A DNA stretch of 64,000 bases, taken from Diadophis punctatus similis (taxonomy: Eukaryota; Chordata; Lepidosauria; Squamata; Dipsadidae). The notes under the pieces are model-generated. The model saw only the letters and a program-made list of their open reading frames with translations. It made no database searches and was not told the DNA's origin. The stretch covers positions 17,889,308 through 17,953,307 of the forward strand of contig JALIGW010000014.1 of NCBI GenBank assembly GCA_023053685.1, in the 5' to 3' direction. Below are positions 34,326 through 44,522 of this stretch, one piece after another (position 1 is the first letter of the stretch; every line of letters begins with the position of its first letter). The translations under genes were made by a program, and so were the position numbers.

Positions 34326-34417
34326 CAGGGGTCTCCAACCTTGGCAACTTTAAGCCTGGAGGACTTCTGGGAGTTGAAGTCCTCCAGGCTTAAAGTTGCC
34401 AAGGTTGGAGACCCCTG
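34326..34417. mobile_element. minimal fold-back hAT MITE, almost a perfect palindrome
   Basis: The 92-bp element is two near-perfect complementary arms: caggggtctccaaccttggc at one end, its exact complement at the other, and a loop of only a few bases. Flanks AACTAGTT and AACTAGGT agree at 7 of 8. It should form a strong hairpin. Confidence 0.88.
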
Positions 34418-34471
34418 AACTAGGTCCTTTGCTACCTTAGGTGAGATTCATGTAGTCCTGATGAGCTGAAC

Positions 34472-34552
34472 CAGGGGTCCCCAAACTCTTCAGCATGACT
34501 GGCTGAAGTTGAAGTCCACATATCTTAAAGTTGCCAAGTTTGGAGACTCCTA
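34472..34552. mobile_element. short hAT MITE with exact 8-bp duplication
   Basis: Begins caggggtccccaaactc and ends agtttggagactccta. AGCTGAAC flanks both ends exactly (34,464-34,471 and 34,553-34,560). The left arm is shortened. Confidence 0.8.
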
Positions 34553-34560
34553 AGCTGAAC

Positions 34561-35408
34561 TAATCCCAAATGGGTAGTTAGACCATGTTTTCTTTTTCAG
34601 TCCTTCCCCTGATTTGGGGTTGAAAAAGCATGAACTTAAATTGAGAGTTGAGGAGTTTAATTCTTCTCAGCCTTTGCCTTCTCCGTTGTCCAATTGATAT
34701 TTGGATTCTTTCCTTTTTTCCCTTTCCTTTTAAACATGGTGTAAGGAAACCCCTTTGCCATTGTTAGCATCCCTTGCTAGCTTCAGCTCAATTTTTAACT
34801 TGTGCTTTCCTGACACCTGCTGTTCAATCCTGGGTTCCTTGTCTAAGCTTTTCTTTTGGGGGTTCCACCCTCTTTTCATTTCTTACACATTTCCCTATTT
34901 TGCCTTCAGATGCTCCCGGAGCCCCCTGTGTAACCATAGTTGACTTCTCCCCACCCCCACCCCGTCCTCCATGTTTCCCCTTCATCAGAATAGTTTGTAA
35001 TGGTGATTTTTAAAAAGATCTTTGCCCCGTCCAGATCTCTTTTTCCCTTTGTTTCTCTCGTTACTCTGCTTTAGTTTCCCTTAAAAGAAAGAGAGGAAAA
35101 AAGATCCTCAGAATTTTCTGGTCCCTTTCTTTTAATGTCCCTGTTTTTCGTGCATTTCTTCAAGTGCCAATATATGGCAGCTAGAGTCTCCATCTTTCCC
35201 AGTTGAAAAGAGAGCAACCCTTAGATTGCAGAACGTGCGTGGCCAATTCTGTGCATTTGCACTATTAATACAGATACCAGTTCTTTAGCAAAACTACGAA
35301 TCCCACACAGCTGAGGATGTCACTGGCAGCGGAAAAAAACACAGTTTATTGATCTTACTTCTGAATTTTTGTCTCCTGCCATTTTCAGCTTTTTTTAAAA
35401 AAAGGAAT
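34561..35408. other. no recognisable feature
   Basis: Pyrimidine-rich sequence from about 34,650 to 35,170; no exon or repeat boundary assigned. Confidence 0.4.
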
Positions 35409-35799
35409 GCAAACAGTCCTCAACTTACGACCACAATTGAGCCCAAGATTTCTGTTGTTAAGTGAGACATTTGGTAAGCGAGTTTTGCCCCATTTTACGA
35501 CCTTTCTTGCTTTAGTTGTTAAGCAAAGCACTGCAGTTGATAAGTTAGTAATCCGGTTGTTAAGTGAATCTGGCTTCCCCGTTGACTTTCCTTGTCAGAA
35601 GATCCAAAAAGGGGACCACGGGACACAGCAACCATCACAAATATTATGAACCAGTTGCCAAGCTTCTGAATTTTGATTTTGTGACCATGGGGATGCTACA
35701 AAGGTCGTAACTGTGAAAAACGGTCATAAGTCACTTTTTCCAGTGCCGTTCTAACTTCAAACGGTCACTAAACAAGCTGCTGTAAGTCGATAGTTACTG
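35409..35799. mobile_element. TA-flanked MITE (family F), nearly full length
   Basis: Starts caaacagtcctcaacttacg and ends taagtcgatagttactg. Blocks are as in 17,027-17,420; both tips have small changes. Confidence 0.7.
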
Positions 35800-35971
35800 T
35801 TGATACTGTTGATATTTTATGCAAACCATTATAATATGCTTGAGGTGTAATAAATAAAAACAGCAACATGGCTGGTAGGATAGAGATCTTGAGCCTCTCC
35901 AGAGAACAGTGGTGTTCCAGCAGCATCTGGAGGGCTACATTTTGCCTGTCCTTGGAAATTCCAAGTTTTCT

Positions 35972-36577
35972 CCATTTTCAAAATTTTCTGTATTAAACTA
36001 TGATTCGTACTCCAAAATGGAGATAAAAATGAAACCAGAACTTTTCCTTTTGGGCTTAATGGAAAAAGAACTAGAGAAAATGTTTTGAACTTTGTTATTA
36101 TATATGTTGACTGCAGCAAGACTGTTGTATGCACAAAAATGGAAGGACACTTCGATTCCTACCATGGACGAATGGTTGCAGAAGTTGATGGAGTGGGCCG
36201 AAATGGCAAAATTGACCACTTTGATAAAATAAAAGAATATAAGGACTTTTGTTTCCACGTGGAGACCGCTTCTGAACTTTGTGCTTGATGTGGAGAAGAA
36301 TGAAACTCTGACTTTGGGTTTTACTGAATTAGACTGATTGATCTTTATAGAAATGGCTTGTTCATGTTATTATGAAAAAGCAAAAAGCTGTGATTTGATG
36401 TTAATGCCTTATTTTACTACAAGAGAGAGAGTTAGAAGTCAATGCTGCTTTTTCTTTTCTTTTCCCTACCTTTCCTCACTTCTCTTTCCCCTTTCTCCCT
36501 CCCTACTGCTTTTCTATTTACTTTCTATTTTGCATTTTATAATACTTCATAACTCAATAAAAATGTTAATGGACAGA
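35972..36577 (+). pseudogene. L1 LINE 3' insertion (ORF2 C-terminus and 3' UTR)
   Basis: Translation contains YAQKWKDTSIPTMDEWLQK, the wording of the extreme C-terminus of L1 ORF2. It is preceded by MEIKMKPELFLLGLMEKELE in the same part of the protein and followed by a long pyrimidine-rich 3' UTR and an AATAAA signal near 36,556. A 16-bp flanking duplication, AAATTCCAAGTTTTCT at 35,956-35,971 and AAATTCCAGGTTTTCT at 36,578-36,593 (15 of 16), brackets it exactly. It is therefore a 5'-truncated L1 insertion of about 606 bp. A stop before TLLLY and another after TTLIK show decay. It cannot move by itself. Confidence 0.8.
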
Positions 36578-36593
36578 AAATTCCAGGTTTTCT

Positions 36594-37170
36594 GATTGTT
36601 CGTTACTGGCTGGCAGTGTGTTTTTTCTGCTGTTGTATAGGCACCAGATACATTAATCCAGAAATAAACAAATGAATAAATAAAACTGTTAACCACTTTA
36701 AAAAAAGATGTTAAATCCCTTTTGTATTTTAGCACATGGTACCAAATTCATTCCTAGGGAACAGAAACCATTTATGTCTCTGCTGCTCTTGGAGTTTAGG
36801 AGTTCTGTGGGCAGATGCCGGTTGTGGACAGGCCTTTCTGGCTAGCGCCTGCATCCCAATTAGCATCTCCTGATTACTGCCTCAGCCTCCCTGCAGTAAT
36901 CAGTGAAGCTGGCTGATGCTGGCTCTTCATTGGGTTAGCGCCGCAGAGGCTTACACGCATGTCACAACTCTCAAAGCAGCCGTTCCCTGCAGCGCAAACT
37001 GCTGAGCTTCACACGGGCTGCCAAATGTTGAAGCCTGCGCAGATCGGGATTTGACAGTTCACCCCATAGTTTGAAAAAGTGGGAATTCTAATCAGGTGCT
37101 GAGCAAGTTGTCTGTATTTTATTATTACCATGACTGGTTTAAGATGAAGAAGAATATATAGCAAAGATAC
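36594..37170. other. no recognisable feature
   Basis: No repeat end assigned; 36,800-37,060 is GC richer and repeat free. Confidence 0.4.
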
Positions 37171-37171
37171 A

Positions 37172-37340
37172 CCCTTCCTTCCTTCCTTCCTTCCTTCCTT
37201 CCTTCCTTCCTTCCTTCCTTCCTTCCTTCCTTCCTTCCTTCCTTCCTCCCTCCCTCCCTCCCTCCCTCCCTCCTTCCTTCCTTCCTTCCTTCCTCTCCTG
37301 CCCTTCCTTCCTTCCTCCCTCCTTCCCTACCTCCCTCACC
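37172..37340. repeat. (CCTT)n / (CCCT)n microsatellite
   Basis: A long CCTT array with a CCCT sub-array in the middle, degenerating to the right. Confidence 0.95.
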
Positions 37341-38363
37341 TTTCCAATTTCCCCTTTATGTTTTTTGTTGATTGTTATTAATTGCCTAATGTTTGCTCGT
37401 TAGGTAGGCAGCCATATAAATGTTCCAAAGAAGCAAATATTATTTCACAATATAATAAAAGGCACCCTGGCTTAGTGTAGTGTGTGAACCCAATTGTTTT
37501 GTATGTGTGTATGTGTATTTGTGAGAGTGGGAGATGGACTATTAGCTGGAAAAGTAACTTGGTTGGGAGACCTTCAGGTTGTTAAGCCCAGTATTTGGAA
37601 CATCTATCTGATCTAAATCCCATCATTGTGTGCCTCACTCAACCATCTGACCTGAGGATCCTGTGAATTGGACATAGGTCGAGCTAGTCAGTGCAAATCC
37701 AACCGTCATTTATTGTTTGATTGTAACTCTGATCTGAAAGACGAAAGCCTTCACTCCCTACACTGAACGATAAGCCTCTCCGCTGTAGGTTATTGTTTCA
37801 CTTGCTTTGCGCACGAGTCAAAATTCCCAGATGTTTGAGTTGTTTTAATGCTCGACTCTTCCCTTTAATATCTCCTTCTTTAGCCGGGGAGTGGTCTTCC
37901 GTTATTTAGCTTAACCCTCCCCTCCCCCTCCCTTTATTGGCTTGCTTGGAAGGATTCCCCTCACTTTCCTTTTGTCTCTTTGAAAGGCAGCGGCTGAAGC
38001 TGAAGACTGTGTGTTCTGAGTTGTGGGTCAGGCTGCTCCGAAGCAGCCTTTTTGCAAGAGATTTCCTCCTGCAGGGAAAGGAGGTTGAAAGTTGCGGGGA
38101 GTCTTCCACGAGAGACGCCAATCAAGGCTCATTTGCAGGCCATAACCACGCCAGGGGAGGGTCTTTTGAATCTTTGCAGTGGGAAGCACTCGCTAATAAC
38201 ACTCATTGCAGAAGCAAGAAACCCCCCCTCCCAAAAAGGCTCGATTGCTGTACATGCCCATAACTGGGACCCACTGGGTCTGTTCAAAGCAGGCTGCCCA
38301 GACCTTTTTTGAGGCTAAACCTGAGTTAGGAGTCCCCTGCGTCCTTTTTTCTTTCTCCTAGAC
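37341..38363. other. no recognisable feature
   Basis: About 1 kb without an assignable repeat. The frames near 37,906-38,312 show no known domain. Confidence 0.4.
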
Positions 38364-38498
38364 CAGAGGTCTTCAAACTTGGCAACTTTAAGACTTGTGG
38401 ACTTCAACTCCCAGAATTCTCCAGCCAGCTATACCGGCTAGAGAATTCTGGGAGCTGAAGTCCACAAGTCTTAAAGTTGCCAGGTTTGGGGACCCCTG
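38364..38498. mobile_element. fold-back hAT MITE with exact 8-bp duplication
   Basis: Left end cagaggtcttcaaacttgg; right end aggtttggggacccctg. TCCTAGAC flanks both ends exactly (38,356-38,363 and 38,499-38,506). The arms pair through GACTTCAACTCCCAGAATTC. Confidence 0.88.
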
Positions 38499-38574
38499 TC
38501 CTAGACTACTAAACATACAAACAGTCACATTTGTGTACACACACAAACACACATGGCTAAAAGAAGCAGATAAT

Positions 38575-38955
38575 ACAGGTAGTCCTGCACTTACAACAGT
38601 TCGTTTAGTGACCATTCAAAGTTACAATGGTACTGGAAAAAGGGGCTTATGACCGTTTTTCAGTTATGACCTTTGCAGCATCCCCATGGTCACCTGATCA
38701 AAATTCAAATGCTTAGCAACTGACTCATATTTGTGACGGTCACAGTGTCCCGGGGTCATGTGATCCTCTTTTGCGACCTTCTGACAAGCAAAGTCCATGG
38801 GGAAGCCAGGTTTCCTTAACAACCGGGCTACTAACTGATCAACTGCAGTAAAATTCACTTAACAACTGTGGCAAGAAAGGTCACAAAATGCAGTAAGATT
38901 CACTTAACAACAGAAATTGTAGGCTCAATTGTGGTCGTAAGTTGAGGAGTTCCTG
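38575..38955. mobile_element. TA-flanked MITE (family F), full length
   Basis: Starts caggtagtcctgcactta after TA and ends gtaagttgaggagttcctg. Same orientation as 18,756-19,134. Confidence 0.75.
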
Positions 38956-39095
38956 AACCTACCTACCAGAAATCTGGGCTGAGGATCTTGCATTCAGCTT
39001 TTGAAATTAAGTCCAGAAGGAAGTAATGTCCAGCCTCTTTTGGCCATGATCACCCTCACAAGTGTTGGTGTGGTTTTCTGCCACTCTGAGCAAGA

Positions 39096-39352
39096 AATTT
39101 ATTTATTTATTTATTTATTTGTGAGATTTATATACCACCTCACAGTGCAAGCACTCTCTAAGCAGTTTACACCAGTAAGCAATGTATATTTATATTGCCC
39201 CCAACAATCTGGGTCCTCATTTTACCTACCTCGGAAGGATGGAAGGCTGAGTCAACCTTGAGCCGGTGAGATTTGAACCGCTGACCTGCGGATCACAGTC
39301 AGCTAAAGTGGCCTCCAGTACTGCTCTCTAACCGCTGCGTCACCTCGGCTCG
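39096..39352 (-). mobile_element. Sauria-type SINE with (AAAT)n tail
   Basis: On the minus strand: GAGCCGAGGTGACGCAGCGG head, GATCCGCAGGTCAGCGGTTC B-box region, CAAGGTTGACTCAGCC, GGACCCAGATTGTTGGGG, and a tail ending in (AAAT)n at 39,096-39,120. The tail contains ATATACATTGCTTAC, unlike the GCTATT-tailed copies, so this is a second subfamily shared with 60,664-60,905. Confidence 0.85.
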
Positions 39353-39786
39353 TTGATCTATGCTCGTTGTTCTATGAAATCTATGAAGACTATTGTGCAG
39401 AGCTAAATACTCTGCCATTATTGTACAAAATTAAAAAAAAATCTTCAACATTCCTCTACAAGATTCATAAAAGCTCTCAGTTCTACTCCTTACCATCAAC
39501 CTCTGGCTGTAGCTGCTGGACTTCTCCCAGATGCTTAGGGTGGCCCTCAAGCTCCAGAAGGTTGCCCGAGAGGAAATCAGGCACTCTTGATTTAGAAATT
39601 CGGGCATATAATGAATATTGTGAAAATAAAAACTGACAAGATAGCCAATGTGATAATAGAAAAGCCATTGCTGCATAACACTCAGTTCTTTAATTGCTGG
39701 AGAAAGGAAATGGCTTGTTTCATCATTTGTTTTATTGATTTATTCAGACATGATAGGAAAAAAACAGTTTGTGAATTTATATATAT
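39353..39786. other. no recognisable feature
   Basis: The minus frame (39,431-39,676) has no motif; nothing assigned. Confidence 0.4.
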
Positions 39787-39990
39787 CAAAATCAAATCAG
39801 TTTATTGCAGCCCTAAGGCCAGGAACAATGGAATATCTAGTAGTAGAGCTGTTACATACTTCTATATAACTTAACAGAAAGACATTAAAGATAATAGGAT
39901 CTAAAAAATAAGTAAGACCAGATATAATAAAAGGAAGAGTGTTAGAAGAAGCTCCAAACATAATGAATGGTGTGACGTGTTGTAGCACAA
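39787..39990 (-). mobile_element. LINE-like 3' tail
   Basis: ATCAAAATCAAATCAGTTTATTGCAGCCC shows the same minus-strand AATAAA plus (TTGAT) layout as at 21,212, 23,276 and 30,706. Confidence 0.4.
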
Positions 39991-40121
39991 AACTGGGAGA
40001 CTTGGGAAGATATTTTTGAGTCCTTGTCCGAAAAAATTAACTTTAGATAGAAATCATACTCCTTACCCAGAATTTTCTTCAAGATTGGATAAATGAAGGC
40101 CTGCCTAGAGACCTTTTAGAG

Positions 40122-40256
40122 CAGGAATTTCCAACTTTGGCAACTTTAAGACTTGTGGACTTCGACTCCCAGAATTCCCCAGCCAGCAAGACTGCCTGGG
40201 GAATTCTGGGGATTGAAGTCCAAAAGTCTTAAAGTTGCCAGGGGTGGAGACCCCTG
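40122..40256. mobile_element. fold-back hAT MITE (family E)
   Basis: Left end caggaatttccaactttgg; right end aggggtggagacccctg. Flanks TTTTAGAG and TTATAGAG match at 7 of 8. Confidence 0.8.
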
Positions 40257-40695
40257 TTATAGAGAGAGCAGCATAATAGTGTGTGGCTTAGAGTAAGCCA
40301 TCACCACATGGACAGAACCAAAGATACATAGAATACCCTTAAAATATCCAAAATGACTGCTGAGGGCAATGCCTCCAGCCTGGCTAAAGGCCTTACAAAA
40401 TCCAAGAATTGTTATGGATGATAGCAAACTCTTTTATTATTACGGTGTTAGCCAGAACAAAACCCCTAACCAAACCACATTTTAGTACAGTGCATAAACA
40501 AAACTGTTTAGGAATCCTGAATCTCATACTAATAGACCTATTTAAGAATCTGGTAGCCGACTAATTAATAAAATCTGACTAATTAATAAAATGTGTTAGT
40601 GGGACAAGGCGCTAACAGTTTCTTGAATTTGATTTTTTGCTACCCTAGACTAATACTGCGTTCCTCCTTCAATAGACTTACTAGTATTCTAGCAA
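40257..40695. other. no recognisable feature
   Basis: Nothing assigned. Confidence 0.4.
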
Positions 40696-40699
40696 ATTT

Positions 40700-41596
40700 C
40701 CTTATTTTATTTATTTATTTATTTGGGAATTCTTCTATGCCGCCCTACTCCCTAAGGACTCAGGGCGGCATACAGCATTTTAAAGAACACCAAACAATAA
40801 AATCATTTAAAAACAATTTTTAAAAAGTTAAAAAAGGACATACAACACCATGCATACATGGGGGAGACCTCAGATGTAAAATTGGCTCAGAACCCTGCCT
40901 GCAGGAAAAGCCATGTCTTAATGGCTTTTCGGAAAGCCAGCAAGGTGGAGATGATTCGGATCTCTGGGGGAAGTTGGTTCCAGAGAACAGGAGCCCCCAC
41001 AGAGAAGGCCCTCCCCCTAGGCCCCGCCAGTCAGCATTGTTTGGCTGACGGGACCTGGAGGAGACCCACTCTGTGGGACCTGACCGGTCGAAGGGAAGTA
41101 TGAGGTAGAATGCGGTCCCGGTGGTAACCTGGTCCTAAGCCATGTAGGGCTTTAAAAATGATGATCAACACCTTGAATTGTACCCGGAGACCAATGGGCA
41201 GCCAATGCAACTGGCGGATTATGGGTGTTACGTGGGTGTATCTTGAAACACCCACCACAGCACGCGCAGCCGCATTTTGCACCAATTGTAGTCTCCAAAT
41301 ACTCTTCAAGGGTAGCCCCATGTAGAGCGCATTGCAGTAGTCCAATCGGGAGGTGACAAGGGCATGAGTGACCATGAGTAGAGCCTCCTTCTCCAAGTAT
41401 GGGCGCAATTGGTTCACCAGGCGAACCTGTGCAAAAGCCCCCCTAGCCACAGCTGTAAGGTGTTGGTCTAATTTTAGCTGTGGATCTAGGAGGACTCCCA
41501 AATTGCGAACCCGTTCCAAGGGAGTTAATTTTCCTCCCTCAAGAACCAAGGAGGGACAGTCGACATGGTCCTTAGGAGGTCCTTATACAGTACTAT
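40700..41596 (-). pseudogene. L2 LINE 3' end (RT thumb/C-terminus and tail)
   Basis: The minus strand is open over 41,549-41,031. It encodes RVRNLGVLLDPQLKLDQHL, LVTSRLDYCNALYMGLPLK and VQNAAARAVVGVSRYTHVTP, the characteristic thumb and C-terminal wording of L2-clade reverse transcriptases. After one or two frame breaks the ending NQLPPEIRIISTLLAFRKAI is still readable on the low-coordinate side. The copy ends in (AAAT)n at about 40,703-40,724. It is 5'-truncated: neither the catalytic RT motifs nor the endonuclease is present. It is well preserved compared with the fragment at 9,745. The next element to the right, a CR1 3' end, begins within a few bases. Confidence 0.8.
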
Positions 41597-41601
41597 CAAT
41601 C

Positions 41602-42690
41602 AGAATAGAGTTGGAAGGGACCTTGGAGGTCTTCTAGTTCAACTCCCTGCTCAAGCAGGAGACCCTACACCAGTGGTGGCGAACCTTTTTAGGTTCGTGT
41701 GTCAAAAAGGGGGAGTGCGCGCGCTAGTGCGCGCTCGCATGCCCACACCCATTCCCTCCCCCCCCACATGCGCACAACACCACCCCATGCTGCCCTCTGC
41801 GCATGCGCACCCACCCCACCCCCGCGCAAAGGCCTTACCGGAGCCTGGGACGACGAAACAGGCAAACCAGAAGTGCAGAAAAAGGCACTTCCGGTTTGCC
41901 GGTGAGCTGTTTTTTGCACTCCGGAGGGTTCAGGGAAGCTCTCTGAAGCCCCGGAATGCAAAAAACTACAAAACGGACAAACCGGAAGTGCGGAAAAATG
42001 CACTTCCGGTTTGTCTGTTTCGTCGTTTTTTGCATTCCGGAGCTTCAGGGAGCTTCCCTGAACCCTCCGGAGTGCAAAAAACAGCTCACCGGCAAACCGG
42101 AAGTGCGTTTTTCCGCACTTCCGGTTTGCCGGTGGGCAACGCTCGCGTGCCGTCTGCTATGGCTCCGCGTGCCACCTGTGGCACGCGTGCCATAGGTTTG
42201 CCACCACGGCCCTACACCATTCCAGACAAATGGCTGTCCATTCTCTTCTTAAAAGCCTCCAGTGATGGAGCACCCACAATTTCTGAAGGCAAGCCCTTCC
42301 ACTGGTTAATTGTCCTCCCTGTTAGGAAGTTTCTCCTCAATTCCAGGTTGCTTCTCTCTTTGATTAGTTTCCATCCATTGTTTCTTGTCCTGCCCTCTGG
42401 TGCTTTGGTAAATAAGCTGAGCCCTTCCTCTTTGTGGCAGCCCCTCAAATACTGGAAAACTGCTATCATGTCACCCTTAGTTCTTCTTTTCCTTAGGCTG
42501 GCCATACCCAAATACTGCAACTGTTCTTCATATGTTTTTGTCTCCAGGCCCTTAATCATCTTAGTTGCTCTTCTCTGCACTTTTCCCAAAATCTCAACAT
42601 CTTTTTTGTAATGTGGTGACCAAAACTGGATGCAGCATTCCAGGTGGGGCCTTACTAAGGCTTTATAAAGCGGTACTAATGCTTCAAGTG
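41602..42690 (-). pseudogene. CR1 LINE 3' end split by a hAT element
   Basis: The two parts, 41,602-41,670 and 42,210-42,690, are one CR1 copy on the minus strand. The right part encodes VQRRATKMIKGLETKTYEEQ, then GMASLRKRRTKGDMIAVFQY, APEGRTRNNGWKLI and INQWKGLPSEIVGAPSLE; the left part is the 3' UTR with GACCTCCAAGGTCCC. The join is interrupted exactly by the hAT element at 41,671-42,209, which duplicated CCCTACAC. The 125 codons on the right are nearly unbroken, so this CR1 is fairly young. It is 5'-truncated and has no RT core. Confidence 0.85.
41671..42209. mobile_element. hAT-like element, CAGTGATGGCGAACC family, inserted in CR1
   Basis: Left end cagtggtggcgaacc; right end ggtttgccaccacgg. 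CCCTACAC flanks both ends exactly (41,663-41,670 and 42,210-42,217). The interior is a set of nested palindromes: GGTGAGCTGTTTTTTGCACT at about 41,901 pairs with AGTGCAAAAAACAGCTCACC at about 42,071, and the core GGAAGTGCGGAAAAATGCAC lies near 41,985. No transposase. Confidence 0.9.
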
Positions 42691-42879
42691 ATTATAATAC
42701 TTCACGTGGTACCTCAGTACTTGTCATTAGTTGGTTCTGGGAGGCGCCATGTGTACCAAAAACAATGAGTACCAAACAATTGTTTTCCATAAGGAATAAT
42801 GTAAATAAATTTAATGCGTCCCCAAATCAAAGACAATGCACATTTTAAGGCAATATATAAAAAGATAAGGTTGTATATA

Positions 42880-42987
42880 GCAATAGCAATAGCACTTAGA
42901 CTTATATACCGCTTCACAGTGCTTTACAGCCCTCTCTAAGCAGTTTACAGAGTCAGCATCTTGCCTCCAACAATCTGGGTCCTCTAA
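42880..42987 (-). mobile_element. Sauria-type SINE, 3' half only
   Basis: Tail (GCTATTGCTATTGCTA on the minus strand) and central GGACCCAGATTGTTGG block present; the tRNA head is missing, consistent with 5' truncation. Confidence 0.8.
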
Positions 42988-43345
42988 TATATCCTCTGGT
43001 TATGTCATTACTTTACATGAGAAATAGACCTAAAATGAATAAATACTTACATTAAATAAAATAAAAACTTCACTATACCTGTACTGATGGGGGAAAAAAA
43101 GCAAAAAAGTACACAAAATATCCACAGAAGCTAAGCTAAAACTGCAAGGCGATGTGCACAGGGCAACAGCTACATGTGACTAAGGGTAGTGAGTTATGAG
43201 GGAACCGACACCGACAAGTTCTAGTTAGCGCATTAAGTACCAAACAAACGACAAATATCGGGACAAAATTTTCTCTCAAAATCATTGACTATCAAATTCG
43301 ATGAGTTTCAAAGCAGTTGAGTACCCAGTTTCCACAGTCTTATAT
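42988..43345. other. no recognisable feature
   Basis: AT-rich; nothing assigned. Confidence 0.4.
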
Positions 43346-43451
43346 TAGGGGTCTCCAACCCTAGCAACTTTAAGACTTGTGGACTTCCAACTCCCAGAAT
43401 TCTGGGAGTTGAAGTCCAGAGTCTTAAAGTTGCCAAGGCTGGAGACCCCTG
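43346..43451. mobile_element. fold-back hAT MITE (family E)
   Basis: Left tip (t)aggggtctccaacc; right end ggctggagacccctg. Almost no loop separates the arms (AACTCCCAGAATTCTGGGAGTT at the centre). The flanking duplication is unclear. Confidence 0.75.
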
Positions 43452-44285
43452 TGACTTATATGGATGCTTCATAGGTTTGGAGCACCAAGAGATGAGCAGT
43501 GATTAACATTTGTACCCTGGACTCATTTTTTACTATTCAATGAATGTTTCACTGGTGAAAAGATAAGATCTGGTGGTGCCAAATTGGCTGATGTAGGTCT
43601 TGGTGTTCCGGGCTCTCAGTGTGGTTTGACATTAAACTGCTCTGGGGCAGGTTTTCATTTTTCAAATTTTCTTCACTCTCCCTTCCTCCCTTGTATTTTC
43701 CTTGCATTCTAATCTTGAGCGAGGATAGATTTTATGCCAAGCTTCAGAACATTCATTTTTCTGGCCTCCCATTTATAAAGGTTTTTATCATTCAGGCTCA
43801 GCAGCCTAAAACATAGTAATTGTACTGAAATCTGTCAAATAGACAAAGCTGTGATATAAAAAGAAGGGAAGAATCAAAAAGAGGAACTACAGAGAATAAA
43901 GAGAAAGAAAGGAAAGGGTTCTTTTAAGCAAGTATTCTCGCTTTTCAGCAGTAATTGATTTTATGTAGATTAACTTATTGTATAACTAAATATTATAGCA
44001 GTCTGTTATTTTATTTTTTTGAAAAAAAGAAAACAGTATTTGCAGTCATTTAGTAAAGTCAGAATAGTAACCATTTTAATTATGCCTTTTATTACTTTTA
44101 AATTAGATTTCCCAGGAGGGTTAATTGCCCTTTGCATTATCCCCGTACATCAAAATAATAATAATAATAATGATTCATTATTGATAATCACTAAGATTTT
44201 CAAACGTTCAAATCATGCAGTATTTCTTTTTGGTTCTTGTGGCCTGACATAAGCATATATCAACAACAGATAAATGATTTGATAA
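43452..44285. other. no gene; AT-rich, repeat poor
   Basis: Several homeodomain-like TAATTA/TTAATTA sites near 44,075-44,130, but nothing can be assigned. Confidence 0.35.
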
Positions 44286-44287
44286 AT

Positions 44288-44480
44288 ATAAGGGTTGGAG
44301 GGACTTTGGAGATCAACTATCCCAACCCAAGATATTGAAATCCAGTGCTACAGTATCAGATGAATACTGTATCTATACCTTTATTTAAATGCTTCTTGTA
44401 AAGGAGAAGGCACTACCTCTAAAAGCAGAATTGTCCATGGTTGAACATTAGGAAAAGCTCATCCGATCTCTGGATGAAAC
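44288..44480 (-). mobile_element. old CR1-like 3' fragment
   Basis: AGGGTTGGAGGGACTTTGGAGATCA resembles the CR1 3' UTR on the minus strand (GGTTGGAAGGGACCTCNGAG-type wording). Strongly diverged. Confidence 0.45.
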
Positions 44481-44522
44481 CTACTTCCTTACATTTTAAC
44501 CTCTAAACAATTCTGCCCTTTG

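Noticed and set aside
41565..42611. 348-codon plus-strand open frame
   Set aside because: It runs across an L2 end, a hAT element and the antisense of CR1, so it is a chance fusion of antisense transposon sequence.
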